The notes under the pieces were generated by a model, which made no database searches, was not told where the DNA came from, and saw nothing but the letters and a program-made list of their open reading frames with translations. A stretch of DNA of 5,488 nt from DASQDT01 sp036380435. GTDB taxonomy: Bacteria > Acidobacteriota > Blastocatellia > Pyrinomonadales > Pyrinomonadaceae. The DNA is taken from the NCBI GenBank assembly GCA_036380435.1, contig DASVES010000471.1, positions 1 to 5,488 on the forward strand, read 5' to 3'. Numbering within the stretch: position 1 is the first letter of the stretch; each line of letters begins with the position of its first letter. Shown in pieces: positions 1-5,488 of this stretch. The position numbers and the translations under genes are program-made.

Positions 1-231
1 ATCGCCGTCGGCTCCGACGCCGACATCCTCATCTTCGACCCCGAGCGCGAGCAGACCATCAGCGCCCGCACGCACCACATGAACGTCGATTACAGCGCCT
101 ACGAGGGCCGGACAATCAAGGGCGTGGTCGAGACGGTGCTCTCGCGCGGACGCGTCGTCATCGACGGCGGCGAGTACAGGGGCAAGGCGGGCGACGGTCA
201 GTTTCTAAAGCGCGGCACGTGCGTCTCGTAG
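1..231 (+). CDS. hydA: Dihydropyrimidinase (D-hydantoinase family), C-terminal part
   Basis: This is the last 76 codons of an amidohydrolase-superfamily gene whose 5' end lies before the window. The family is a cytoplasmic, metal-dependent cyclic amidase that opens 5,6-dihydrouracil or dihydrothymine (and hydantoins) to N-carbamoyl-beta-amino acids, the second step of reductive pyrimidine breakdown. The fragment opens with the GSDADILIFDP segment, where the chain returns to the small beta-sandwich domain. It then has the HHMNVDYSAYEG segment, a VLSRGRVV strand, and the tail DGQFLKRGTCVS before TAG. These are typical of dihydropyrimidinase/hydantoinase C-termini. Catalytic residues lie upstream and cannot be checked. 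The beta-ureidopropionase at 4501 supports the pathway call. Dihydropyrimidinase and D-hydantoinase cannot be told apart from this piece. The tail is partly repeated at 2250-2333 and 2797-2823. Confidence 0.9.
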   Translation: MAVGSDADILIFDPEREQTISARTHHMNVDYSAYEGRTIKGVVETVLSRGRVVIDGGEYRGKAGDGQFLKRGTCVS

Positions 232-257
232 TGACGCGCGCCGGTCGCTCAGTTTTT
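230..257 (+). terminator. Possible rho-independent terminator after dihydropyrimidinase
   Basis: AGTGAC (230-235) can pair with GTCGCT (244-249), giving six pairs including one G-U, around an 8-base GC-rich loop. A run of five T (253-257) follows after CAG. The stem begins inside the stop codon. The stem is short and the T-run sits three bases from it, so termination would be modest. The position between a catabolic gene and an unrelated envelope pair makes sense for a transcript end. Confidence 0.4.
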
Positions 258-303
258 ATCTGTAACTCTTCATCGACGCTCGGTTGCGGAAAGGAATCAA
301 CGG

Positions 304-1023
304 ATGACTCACAGGGTTAAATGGTATTCGCTCCCACTCCTCGCCCTCCTGCTCGCGGCCACCGCCTGCAATTCGGGCGCGCCGGGGGCGAACGGCGGCG
401 GCGCCGCGCCCGCGTCGGGCGGCAACACCGCCGCTGCCGGCAGCAGCAGCGCCGGCGCTGCTGCCATCTCGGCCGATGACAAGCCGCACGACGTGTTGAT
501 GAAGGCCATGCGCGGTCAACTCGACGCCAAATCGTATCGGGTACACGTCACCACCTCGATGGGCGGCGGCCCGTCCAACAACATAGTCATCGAATACGCC
601 GCCCCCGACCGCTATCGCATGGTCATTGAGGTGCCGGGCGGCAAGCAGGAGTTCGTCATCGCCGGGAATGCGGCCTACATCAAGGCGCCGAACGGCCAGT
701 GGGTGAGGTCTCCGGTGGGCGTGGCCGACCTCATCAAGCAGTTTCGTGACCCGAAGATGCTGGAGGAGATGGCGAAGACCACGGACATCAAGCTCGTCGG
801 CCCCGACACGGTGGACGGCACCCCGACGCTGGTCTACCAGTACACGCAGAACAACGTGATGGGCATGAACATGAAGAGCACCGCCAAGACGTGGCTCGCC
901 GTCGCCGACGGGCTGCCGCGCAAGACCGAGGCCGAAGGTGAGTACGACGGGAAGCCGACGAAGACGCTGATGACCATCACGGACTACAACTCGGACATTA
1001 AAATCGAAGCGCCCGTCAAATGA
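304..1023 (+). CDS. LolA/LppX-like lipoprotein
   Basis: This is a 239-residue predicted lipoprotein. Residues 1-21 are a signal peptide with a basic start, a Leu/Ala-rich core, and a lipobox ending ATA-Cys22, so the protein should be lipidated at Cys22 and anchored to a membrane. Residues 23-56 are a Gly/Ala/Ser-rich flexible linker. From about residue 60 the chain alternates short strands, for example NIVIEYAAPDRYRMVIEV at 93-110, QEFVIAGNAAYIKAPNGQWV at 115-134 and TPTLVYQYTQNN at 173-184. This pattern, with AAPDRYR and a late WLAVADGLPRKTE, resembles the curved beta-sheet LolA/LppX/LprG lipoprotein fold that binds lipid or lipoprotein tails. The start follows a good ribosome binding site, GGAAAGGA, 8 bases upstream. 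The SIMPL gene starts 20 bases after its stop, so the two are probably co-transcribed. The fold assignment is by pattern only and the ligand is unknown. Confidence 0.75.
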   Translation: MTHRVKWYSLPLLALLLAATACNSGAPGANGGGAAPASGGNTAAAGSSSAGAAAISADDKPHDVLMKAMRGQLDAKSYRVHVTTSMGGGPSNNIVIEYAAPDRYRMVIEVPGGKQEFVIAGNAAYIKAPNGQWVRSPVGVADLIKQFRDPKMLEEMAKTTDIKLVGPDTVDGTPTLVYQYTQNNVMGMNMKSTAKTWLAVADGLPRKTEAEGEYDGKPTKTLMTITDYNSDIKIEAPVK

Positions 1024-1043
1024 GACGCGCGGAGGATTAGCCG

Positions 1044-1769
1044 ATGAGACACCTACTTCCCCGGCTGTTCGCGGCCGGCGCCCTGCTCCTGTCCGCCTCC
1101 CTTCCCTCGCGGGCGGACGACAAAGTGCTGCCGCGCCTGATTACCGTCACGGGCGAGGCCGAGGTGCGCGTCGTCCCCGACGAGGTCGTCTTCGACCTCA
1201 CGGTGCAGACCCTCGACAAGAACCTGCGGCAGGCCAAGGCGCAGACCGACGAGCGCATCAAGCGGCTCATGGAGCTGACGCGCCGCTACGAGGTGGCGCC
1301 GAAGGACGTGCAGACCGACTACATCCGCGTCGAGCCGCGCTATCGCGGCAACGACGAGACACGCCTCTTCGCCGGCTACGCCGTCCGCAAAGACCTCGTC
1401 TTCATCCTGCGCGACGTGACGAAGGCCGAGGCGCTGCTCTCCGAAGTCATCGAGTCAGGCATCACGCGCGTCAACGGCGTCAGCTTCCGCACCTCACAGC
1501 TTCGCAAGCACCGCGACGAGGCGCGCGTCCTCGCCATCCGCGCCGCGCGCGAGAAGGCCGTCGCCCTCGCCGGCGAACTCGGCCAGAAGGTCGGCAAGGC
1601 CTATTCCATCGAGGAGGAGGCGCCGCCGAGCGGGCGCATGATGGCGCAGAACGTCAGCTCCAACGCCGTCGGCTTCGCCGACGGAGACTCTTCGGCCTCG
1701 TCGGGCACGCTCGCCCTCGGCCAGATCAACGTCAACGCGCGCGTCACCGTCCGCTTCGAGCTGGAGTGA
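1044..1769 (+). CDS. SIMPL-domain (DUF541, YggE-like) periplasmic protein
   Basis: This 241-residue exported protein has a signal peptide at residues 1-24 (LFAAGALLLSASLPSRA, likely cut after Ala24) and then one SIMPL/DUF541 domain. Family hallmarks are visible: the opening strand ITVTGEAEVRVVPDEVVFDL (33-52), the helix LRQAKAQTDERIKRLM (61-76), the strand GYAVRKDLVFILRD (111-124), ARVLAIRAAREKAVALAGELG (160-180) with the following VGKAYSIEEE, and the closing strand INVNARVTVRFELE (228-241). E. coli YggE is linked to lowered oxidative stress, and related SIMPL proteins form large ring-like oligomers; the biochemical role is unsettled. Length is normal for the family. The start is fixed by GGAGGA at 1031-1036, 7 bases before ATG. 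Only 20 bases separate it from the lipoprotein gene, so an envelope operon is likely. Its link to the flanking pyrimidine genes is unclear. Confidence 0.9.
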   Translation: MRHLLPRLFAAGALLLSASLPSRADDKVLPRLITVTGEAEVRVVPDEVVFDLTVQTLDKNLRQAKAQTDERIKRLMELTRRYEVAPKDVQTDYIRVEPRYRGNDETRLFAGYAVRKDLVFILRDVTKAEALLSEVIESGITRVNGVSFRTSQLRKHRDEARVLAIRAAREKAVALAGELGQKVGKAYSIEEEAPPSGRMMAQNVSSNAVGFADGDSSASSGTLALGQINVNARVTVRFELE

Positions 1770-1831
1770 GCGCCGGCTGAAAGCCTTCGCCAGAAGAGAC
1801 ACCTCGACGCAGTGAACCCCTACAGTCTGCG

Positions 1832-1838
1832 AAAGGAG
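1832..1838 (+). promoter_or_regulatory. Ribosome binding site of the 110-residue orphan gene
   Basis: AAAGGAG lies 8 bases before the ATG at 1847. It supports this small frame over the overlapping +1-shifted frame that begins at 1812, which has no comparable site. Confidence 0.65.
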
Positions 1839-1846
1839 CATCAGGA

Positions 1847-2179
1847 ATGCTTTTTCAGAATGTCATCAGTGCGAAAGGCCCGTTCCCCGTCAAGGGCAGC
1901 TTCAACGCCGAGAGCGACGACACGATGGTCATTTTCGTCTCCGGCTCGGTCTGGTCGAACACGCCCGGCCAGTGGGTCGGGGTGCAGATTCTGCTCGACG
2001 GCAACTTCATCGGCGACGCCGTGATTTTCTGCAACGAGGCGACCTCGCACCGCGCCTTCATCCCCGTAATGATCCCGGCGACGGTCGCGTTCGGGGAACA
2101 CACCATCACTATCCAGGCGGCCGGCAGCTCCACCGTCGCCGACATTAACGACTTCTTCAACGTGTACATCATGTACTAG
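1847..2179 (+). CDS. Small beta-rich protein of unknown family
   Basis: I do not recognise this 110-residue protein. It has no signal peptide or membrane segment, so it is probably cytoplasmic. The sequence alternates hydrophobic strands with polar turns: TMVIFVSGSVW (26-36), WVGVQILLDGNFIGDAVIFC (43-62), HRAFIPVMIPATV (68-80), EHTITIQAAG (84-93) and NDFFNVYIMY (101-110). That suggests a single beta-sandwich or jelly-roll domain. The DGNFIGD turn and the late GEHTITIQ strand resemble the edges of carbohydrate-binding or structural beta-sandwiches, but this is not enough for a function. It has one cysteine (62). A strong ribosome binding site and high-GC third positions support a real gene. 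It starts 77 bases after the SIMPL gene and ends 25 bases before the chimeric remnant. It could be an accessory gene with limited distribution. Confidence 0.7.
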   Translation: MLFQNVISAKGPFPVKGSFNAESDDTMVIFVSGSVWSNTPGQWVGVQILLDGNFIGDAVIFCNEATSHRAFIPVMIPATVAFGEHTITIQAAGSSTVADINDFFNVYIMY

Positions 2180-2204
2180 CCGGCGGCGGCAGAGGTAGAT
2201 GACC

Positions 2205-2333
2205 GTGAGTCACGTCGCAAACTCGGAAGTCATCCGCCACGCGGACGGGCGCGTCGTCGTTGAGAACGGCGAGTTCAAAGGCAAATCAGGAGACGGACAG
2301 TTCCTGAAGCGCGGGACGCGCGTCAGTATGTGA
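2205..2333 (+). pseudogene. Chimeric remnant: permease 5' end fused to dihydropyrimidinase 3' end
   Basis: A 42-codon frame starts at GTG 2205 (an in-frame ATG at 2199 sits too close to the ribosome binding site). Codons 1-17 line up without gaps with the first 17 codons of the permease at 2855: ten identical residues by hand count, including EVI-x-HADGRV, and a 17-base exact match (2238-2254 = 2888-2904). The match includes the GAGGT ribosome binding site, placed exactly 13 bases before GTG in both copies. From codon 16 the frame instead follows the dihydropyrimidinase tail: 20 of 27 residues match, ending DGQFLKRGT-x-VS and a stop. The switch happens at a shared GCGGACG/CGCGT stretch. I read it as a deletion or recombination scar between a permease start and a dihydropyrimidinase end. 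The frame is intact, and mismatches in the second half are conservative (I/V, D/E, Y/F, R/K, A/S), so an expressed micropeptide cannot be excluded. Confidence 0.7.
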
Positions 2334-2340
2334 CCACGGT

Positions 2341-2388
2341 GCCGGGGGCGACCGCCCCGCTCCCGGCCTCGTCCTCAATCGCGGGGCG
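2341..2388 (+). other. Competing GC-rich hairpins before the 125-residue orphan gene
   Basis: Two mutually exclusive stems are possible in the leader of the next gene. One pairs GCCGGG (2341-2346) with CCCGGC (2362-2367), with an inner GGC/GCC stem. The other pairs CGCCCCGC (2353-2360) with GCGGGGCG (2381-2388), a perfect 8-bp stem. Bases 2353-2360 lie inside the first hairpin, so the structures compete. No T-run follows either. GC-rich DNA makes such pairings by chance fairly often. Confidence 0.3.
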
Positions 2389-2411
2389 AACTGACACAGA
2401 AAGGAAGACAC

Positions 2412-2789
2412 ATGCCGACGTCAATGAGCATTCCAGTGCCGGCCAACAAGAGCATCAACCTCAGTGGGTTGTGCCTCTCCCCCGACGCCGAGCAGCACGT
2501 CCAGTTCTCCTGCAACGGGCAGACGGTCGAGTTTAGCGGGATCGGGAATTATGGCCCGATGCAGACACAGGACGGGGACATCCTCGTCGCCGTTCACACC
2601 GGCGACGCCACCGAGTTGACGTTAAGCTTCTGGTCGAGCGCCAACCCCGACCCCTTCTTGCTCGGGCCGGAGGGGCCGAGCGACCCCCCCGGAATCATGT
2701 ACAGTGTCTTCTCGTATGACTCGCAGAGTCAGGAGTTCATCAGTTGTAGCGGGAACGTCATGTGGAACATATTTGGACTGAACGGATGA
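2412..2789 (+). CDS. Small beta-rich protein of unknown family
   Basis: I do not recognise this 125-residue protein. There is no signal peptide or membrane helix. Predicted strands alternate with Gly/Pro/Asp turns: SINLSGLCLSPD (14-25), HVQFSCNGQTVEFSG (29-43), DILVAVHTGD (56-65), TELTLSFWSS (68-76), GIMYSVFSYDSQ (94-105) and NVMWNIFGLNG (115-125). A compact beta-sandwich, possibly lectin-like, is an inference from pattern alone. It has three cysteines (21, 34, 112). The ribosome binding site AAAGGAAG (2400-2407) precedes ATG 2412; an in-frame ATG at codon 5 is a possible alternative. It shows no clear similarity to the 110-residue neighbour, although both are small, leaderless and beta-rich. 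It sits between the chimeric remnant (2205-2333) and the short dihydropyrimidinase echo (2797-2823). Confidence 0.7.
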   Translation: MPTSMSIPVPANKSINLSGLCLSPDAEQHVQFSCNGQTVEFSGIGNYGPMQTQDGDILVAVHTGDATELTLSFWSSANPDPFLLGPEGPSDPPGIMYSVFSYDSQSQEFISCSGNVMWNIFGLNG

Positions 2790-2796
2790 CGACCGA

Positions 2797-2823
2797 AAGC
2801 GCGGGACGTGTGTTGCCCTCTGA
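2797..2823 (+). pseudogene. Short echo of the dihydropyrimidinase 3' end
   Basis: Read from 2797, the sequence encodes KRGTCVAL and then TGA, against KRGTCVS and a stop in the real gene (208-231) and KRGTRVSM and a stop in the chimeric remnant (2307-2333). By hand count, 15 of the first 18 bases match the real gene, and 12 consecutive bases (AAGCGCGGGACG) match the remnant. It lies 19 bases before the permease ribosome binding site, where the end of an upstream dihydropyrimidinase gene would be expected. It is short, so chance similarity remains possible. Confidence 0.4.
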
Positions 2824-2841
2824 AGGCCCGACAGAAACTAT

Positions 2842-2848
2842 GAGGTGA
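2842..2848 (+). promoter_or_regulatory. Ribosome binding site deciding the permease start
   Basis: GAGGTGA lies 6 bases before GTG 2855 but directly abuts TTG 2849, so GTG is the better start. The chimeric remnant carries GAGGT at the identical 13-base distance from its own GTG, which backs this choice independently. Confidence 0.65.
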
Positions 2849-2854
2849 TTGCCT

Positions 2855-4375
2855 GTGGAGGCGACAGTTGACCCCGAAGTAATCAAGCACGCGGACGGGC
2901 GCGTTGAGCTGCGCGAGGAGGCGTTGCGGGAGGTCAGCCGCAGCCCTCTCTACAACGAAGACCTCGCGCCCGTCCCCGTCGCGCGGCGCAACTGGACGAC
3001 GTACAACTACGCCGCGCTGTGGATCAGCATGGCCCACTGCATCCCGACTTACATGCTCGCCTCGGGCCTCATCAGCGCGGGGATGAACTGGTGGCAGGCG
3101 CTCGTCACCATCCTGCTCGGCAACACCATCGTGCTTGCGCCGATTCTTTTGAACTCGCACCCCGGCACCAAGTACGGCATCCCCTTCCCCGTCTTCGCGC
3201 GCGCCAGCTACGGCACCATCGGCTCGAACCTGCCGGCCCTGATGCGCGCCTTAGTGGCCTGCGGCTGGTTCGGCATTCAGGCGTGGATCGGCGGCGAGGC
3301 GCTCCACACCTTCTTCAGCGCCCTCATCCCCGGTTGGCCCACACTCCTCGGCGGAGCCGTCGGCGGTCACCCGCCGACCATGTGGCTCTCCTTTCTTCTC
3401 TTCTGGGGCCTGAACATCTTCATCATCTACCGGGGCATGGACTTGCTCCGCCACGTCGAGAACTGGGCCGCTCCTTACGTGCTCGTGATGACGGCGCTCT
3501 TAGTCGCGTGGGCCATCTGGCGCGCGGGCGGTCTCGGCTACCTTCTGGAGCAACCCGGCAAGTTTACGACCCTCGCGGAGTTCTGGCCCATCTTCATTCC
3601 TTCCTTAACCGCCATGATCGGCTTCTGGGCCACGCTCTCTTTGAACATGCCCGACTTCACACGCTTCGGACGCAGCCAGCGCGAGCAGGTCGTCGGACAG
3701 GTGGTCGCGCTCCCCACGACGATGACCGTCTTCGCCGCGATGGGCGTCGTCATCACCTCGGCCGCGCTCGTCATTTATCCTGACCTCAAACCGGCCGACG
3801 CGTGGGACCCCATTAAGATCATCAGTCGCTTCGATCAGGCGTGGATCGTCGCCGTCTCGATGTTTACGGTCGTCGTGGCCACGCTGTCAGTCAACATCGC
3901 CGCCAACGTCGTCTCACCGGCAAACGATTTCGCCAACGCTTTCCCGCGCCTCGTCTCGTTCCGCACGGGCGGACTCATCACGGGCATCGTCGGCATCCTG
4001 ATGCAGCCGTGGCGTCTGCTCGCCGACCCCTCGGGCTACATCTTCTCGTGGCTCCTCGGCTACTCCGGCGGTCTTGGCTCCATCGCCGGCGTCCTTGTCG
4101 CCGACTACTGGCTCGTCCGTAATAAGCATCTCGAACTCGGCGACCTCTACCGCAAGCAGGGCGCGTACACTTACACCGGCGGCTGGAACTGGCGCGCGGT
4201 GGTGGCGACGCTCCTCGGTTGCGCGCTGGCGTGGATCGGGCTTGTGGTTCCGGCGCTCCGGCCGCTGTATGATTACGCGTGGTTCGTCGGCTTCGGCGTC
4301 TCGGCCGTCACGCATCTACTGTTGATGAAGCTCTCGCCGCCGCGCGTCCCCGAGCAGGCGGTCGTACAGGATTAA
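2855..4375 (+). CDS. NCS1-family nucleobase/hydantoin:cation symporter
   Basis: This 506-residue inner-membrane protein has about 12 hydrophobic segments and belongs to NCS1 (uracil, cytosine, allantoin, hydantoin permeases; Mhp1 is the structural model). Visible hallmarks are NWTTYNYAALWISMAHCIPTY in the first helix, GTKYGIPFPVFARASYG after helix 2, ACGWFGIQAWIGG in helix 3, GFWATLSLNMPDFTRF near helix 6, VNIAANVVSPANDFAN in helix 8 and LGSIAGVLVADYW in helix 10. Counting from GTG, Trp138/Gln142, Trp258 and Asn351 fall where Mhp1 has its substrate-contacting Trp117/Gln121, Trp220 and Asn318 (positions recalled from the literature). It likely imports uracil, thymine, allantoin or a hydantoin by cation symport. 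The exact ring cannot be read from sequence, but flanking dihydropyrimidinase and beta-ureidopropionase genes favour a pyrimidine or hydantoin. A TTG start at 2849 would add two residues. Length is normal for the family. Confidence 0.93.
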   Translation: MEATVDPEVIKHADGRVELREEALREVSRSPLYNEDLAPVPVARRNWTTYNYAALWISMAHCIPTYMLASGLISAGMNWWQALVTILLGNTIVLAPILLNSHPGTKYGIPFPVFARASYGTIGSNLPALMRALVACGWFGIQAWIGGEALHTFFSALIPGWPTLLGGAVGGHPPTMWLSFLLFWGLNIFIIYRGMDLLRHVENWAAPYVLVMTALLVAWAIWRAGGLGYLLEQPGKFTTLAEFWPIFIPSLTAMIGFWATLSLNMPDFTRFGRSQREQVVGQVVALPTTMTVFAAMGVVITSAALVIYPDLKPADAWDPIKIISRFDQAWIVAVSMFTVVVATLSVNIAANVVSPANDFANAFPRLVSFRTGGLITGIVGILMQPWRLLADPSGYIFSWLLGYSGGLGSIAGVLVADYWLVRNKHLELGDLYRKQGAYTYTGGWNWRAVVATLLGCALAWIGLVVPALRPLYDYAWFVGFGVSAVTHLLLMKLSPPRVPEQAVVQD

Positions 4376-4399
4376 ACGCGGCCCTTTAGCAATTATCAG

Positions 4400-4467
4400 T
4401 TGAGTGTAAGGCAACGATGACTCACCGCTGCGCCCGCGGCGGTGAGTTGAGATACATTTACACTCAA
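4400..4467. repeat. 68-bp concentric imperfect palindrome before beta-ureidopropionase
   Basis: Outer arms TTGAGTGTAA (4400-4409) and TTACACTCAA (4458-4467) are perfect 10-bp inverted repeats. Inner arms ACTCACCGC (4420-4428) and GCGGTGAGT (4439-4447) are perfect 9-bp inverted repeats, extendable by three pairs (one G-U) to a GCCC loop. Both share the same centre (4433.5) with symmetric 10-base unpaired sections. It fills most of the 125-base gap between the permease and hydrolase genes. No T-run follows, so it is not a classical intrinsic terminator. It could be a dyad operator pair, an mRNA-stabilising or processing hairpin that sets different levels of the two products, or a small dispersed palindromic repeat. 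Confidence 0.75.
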
Positions 4468-4490
4468 GCGAGAGTATCAAGCGACTGACC

Positions 4491-4496
4491 GGAGGA
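4491..4496 (+). promoter_or_regulatory. Ribosome binding site of beta-ureidopropionase
   Basis: GGAGGA is close to the consensus and lies 4 bases before ATG 4501, fixing that start. The overlapping frame from 4518 has no comparable site. Confidence 0.7.
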
Positions 4497-4500
4497 ACTC

Positions 4501-5370
<870 letters not shown>

Positions 5371-5372
5371 AC

Positions 5373-5403
5373 GAGGAAGCCGGTCGGAGCGGCGAAATTC
5401 CTC
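5373..5403 (+). terminator. Weak hairpin after beta-ureidopropionase
   Basis: GAGGAA (5373-5378) pairs with TTCCTC (5398-5403), and inside it GCCG (5379-5382) pairs with CGGC (5390-5393), leaving a GAAA bulge on the 3' side. It begins two bases after the stop codon. No T-run follows, so it may be only a 3'-end stabilising hairpin or chance pairing. Confidence 0.25.
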
Positions 5404-5447
5404 TCGTGCGCGGAGCGTCTTCGCCTCGCGATAGTCTTGGATAAGGG

Positions 5448-5477
5448 TTGCGACCTGACCCGCGCCGACTTTATAAA
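5448..5477 (+). promoter_or_regulatory. Candidate sigma-70 type promoter for a gene beyond the window
   Basis: TTGCGA (5448-5453, four of six consensus bases) lies 18 bases before TATAAA (5472-5477, five of six). The AT-rich TTTATAAA stands out in a GC-rich surround and comes about 100 bases after the last stop codon. The gene it would serve is not in view. No start codon with a ribosome binding site is visible in the final 118 bases. Confidence 0.4.
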
Positions 5478-5488
5478 CGCGCCTATGC

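Noticed and set aside
232..303. Promoter for the lipoprotein gene
   Set aside because: The gap is AT-richer than its surroundings, but I found no -35/-10 pair with acceptable match and spacing. One may exist for another sigma factor.
2330..2536. Alternative small ORF from ATG 2330
   Set aside because: It overlaps the mini-ORF stop, lacks a ribosome binding site, runs out of frame through the 125-residue gene and has an Arg/Pro/Gln-rich shadow composition.
3019..3783. Long open frame overlapping the permease
   Set aside because: It is rich in Arg/His/Pro, as expected from an out-of-frame reading of GC-rich coding DNA. The permease frame has clear family motifs.
4447..4477. Possible promoter within the palindrome (TTGAGA at 4447-4452)
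   Set aside because: The -35-like box is good (five of six), but the best -10 at usable spacing (GAGTAT, 4472-4477) matches only three of six bases at 19-base spacing.

Overview
The window is GC-rich bacterial DNA with every gene on the + strand. A lipoprotein with a lipobox and a periplasmic SIMPL-domain protein point to a Gram-negative envelope. The overall style, with a dihydropyrimidinase / NCS1 permease / nitrilase-family set mixed with small orphan genes, reminds me of Acidobacteriota. That is an impression only; there is no rRNA or other marker here to settle it.

Layout. 1-231 is the 3' end of a dihydropyrimidinase gene. 304-1023 (LolA/LppX-like lipoprotein) and 1044-1769 (SIMPL/DUF541 protein) form a tight envelope gene pair. 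1847-2179 and 2412-2789 encode two small proteins, rich in predicted beta strand, of unknown family. 2205-2333 is a 42-codon chimeric ORF: its 5' half, including the ribosome binding site, copies the start of the downstream permease gene, and its 3' half copies the end of the dihydropyrimidinase gene. 2855-4375 is an NCS1 nucleobase/hydantoin permease and 4501-5370 a beta-ureidopropionase. A 68-bp concentric palindrome (4400-4467) lies between these last two genes. The window ends with a candidate promoter for a gene beyond the edge.

How it works together. Dihydropyrimidinase opens dihydrouracil/dihydrothymine rings and beta-ureidopropionase hydrolyses the product to a beta-amino acid, ammonia and CO2. 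The NCS1 permease probably imports the base or a hydantoin-like ring. This is a reductive pyrimidine (or hydantoin) salvage cluster. The lipoprotein, SIMPL and two orphan genes interrupt it.

Most interesting point. Copies of the dihydropyrimidinase 3' end occur at three places: the real gene end, the chimeric ORF at 2250-2333, and a short in-frame echo at 2797-2823 just before the permease. The permease 5' end occurs twice. This looks like the scar of a tandem duplication or rearrangement of an ancestral dihydropyrimidinase-permease junction, with unrelated genes now lying between the repeated pieces.
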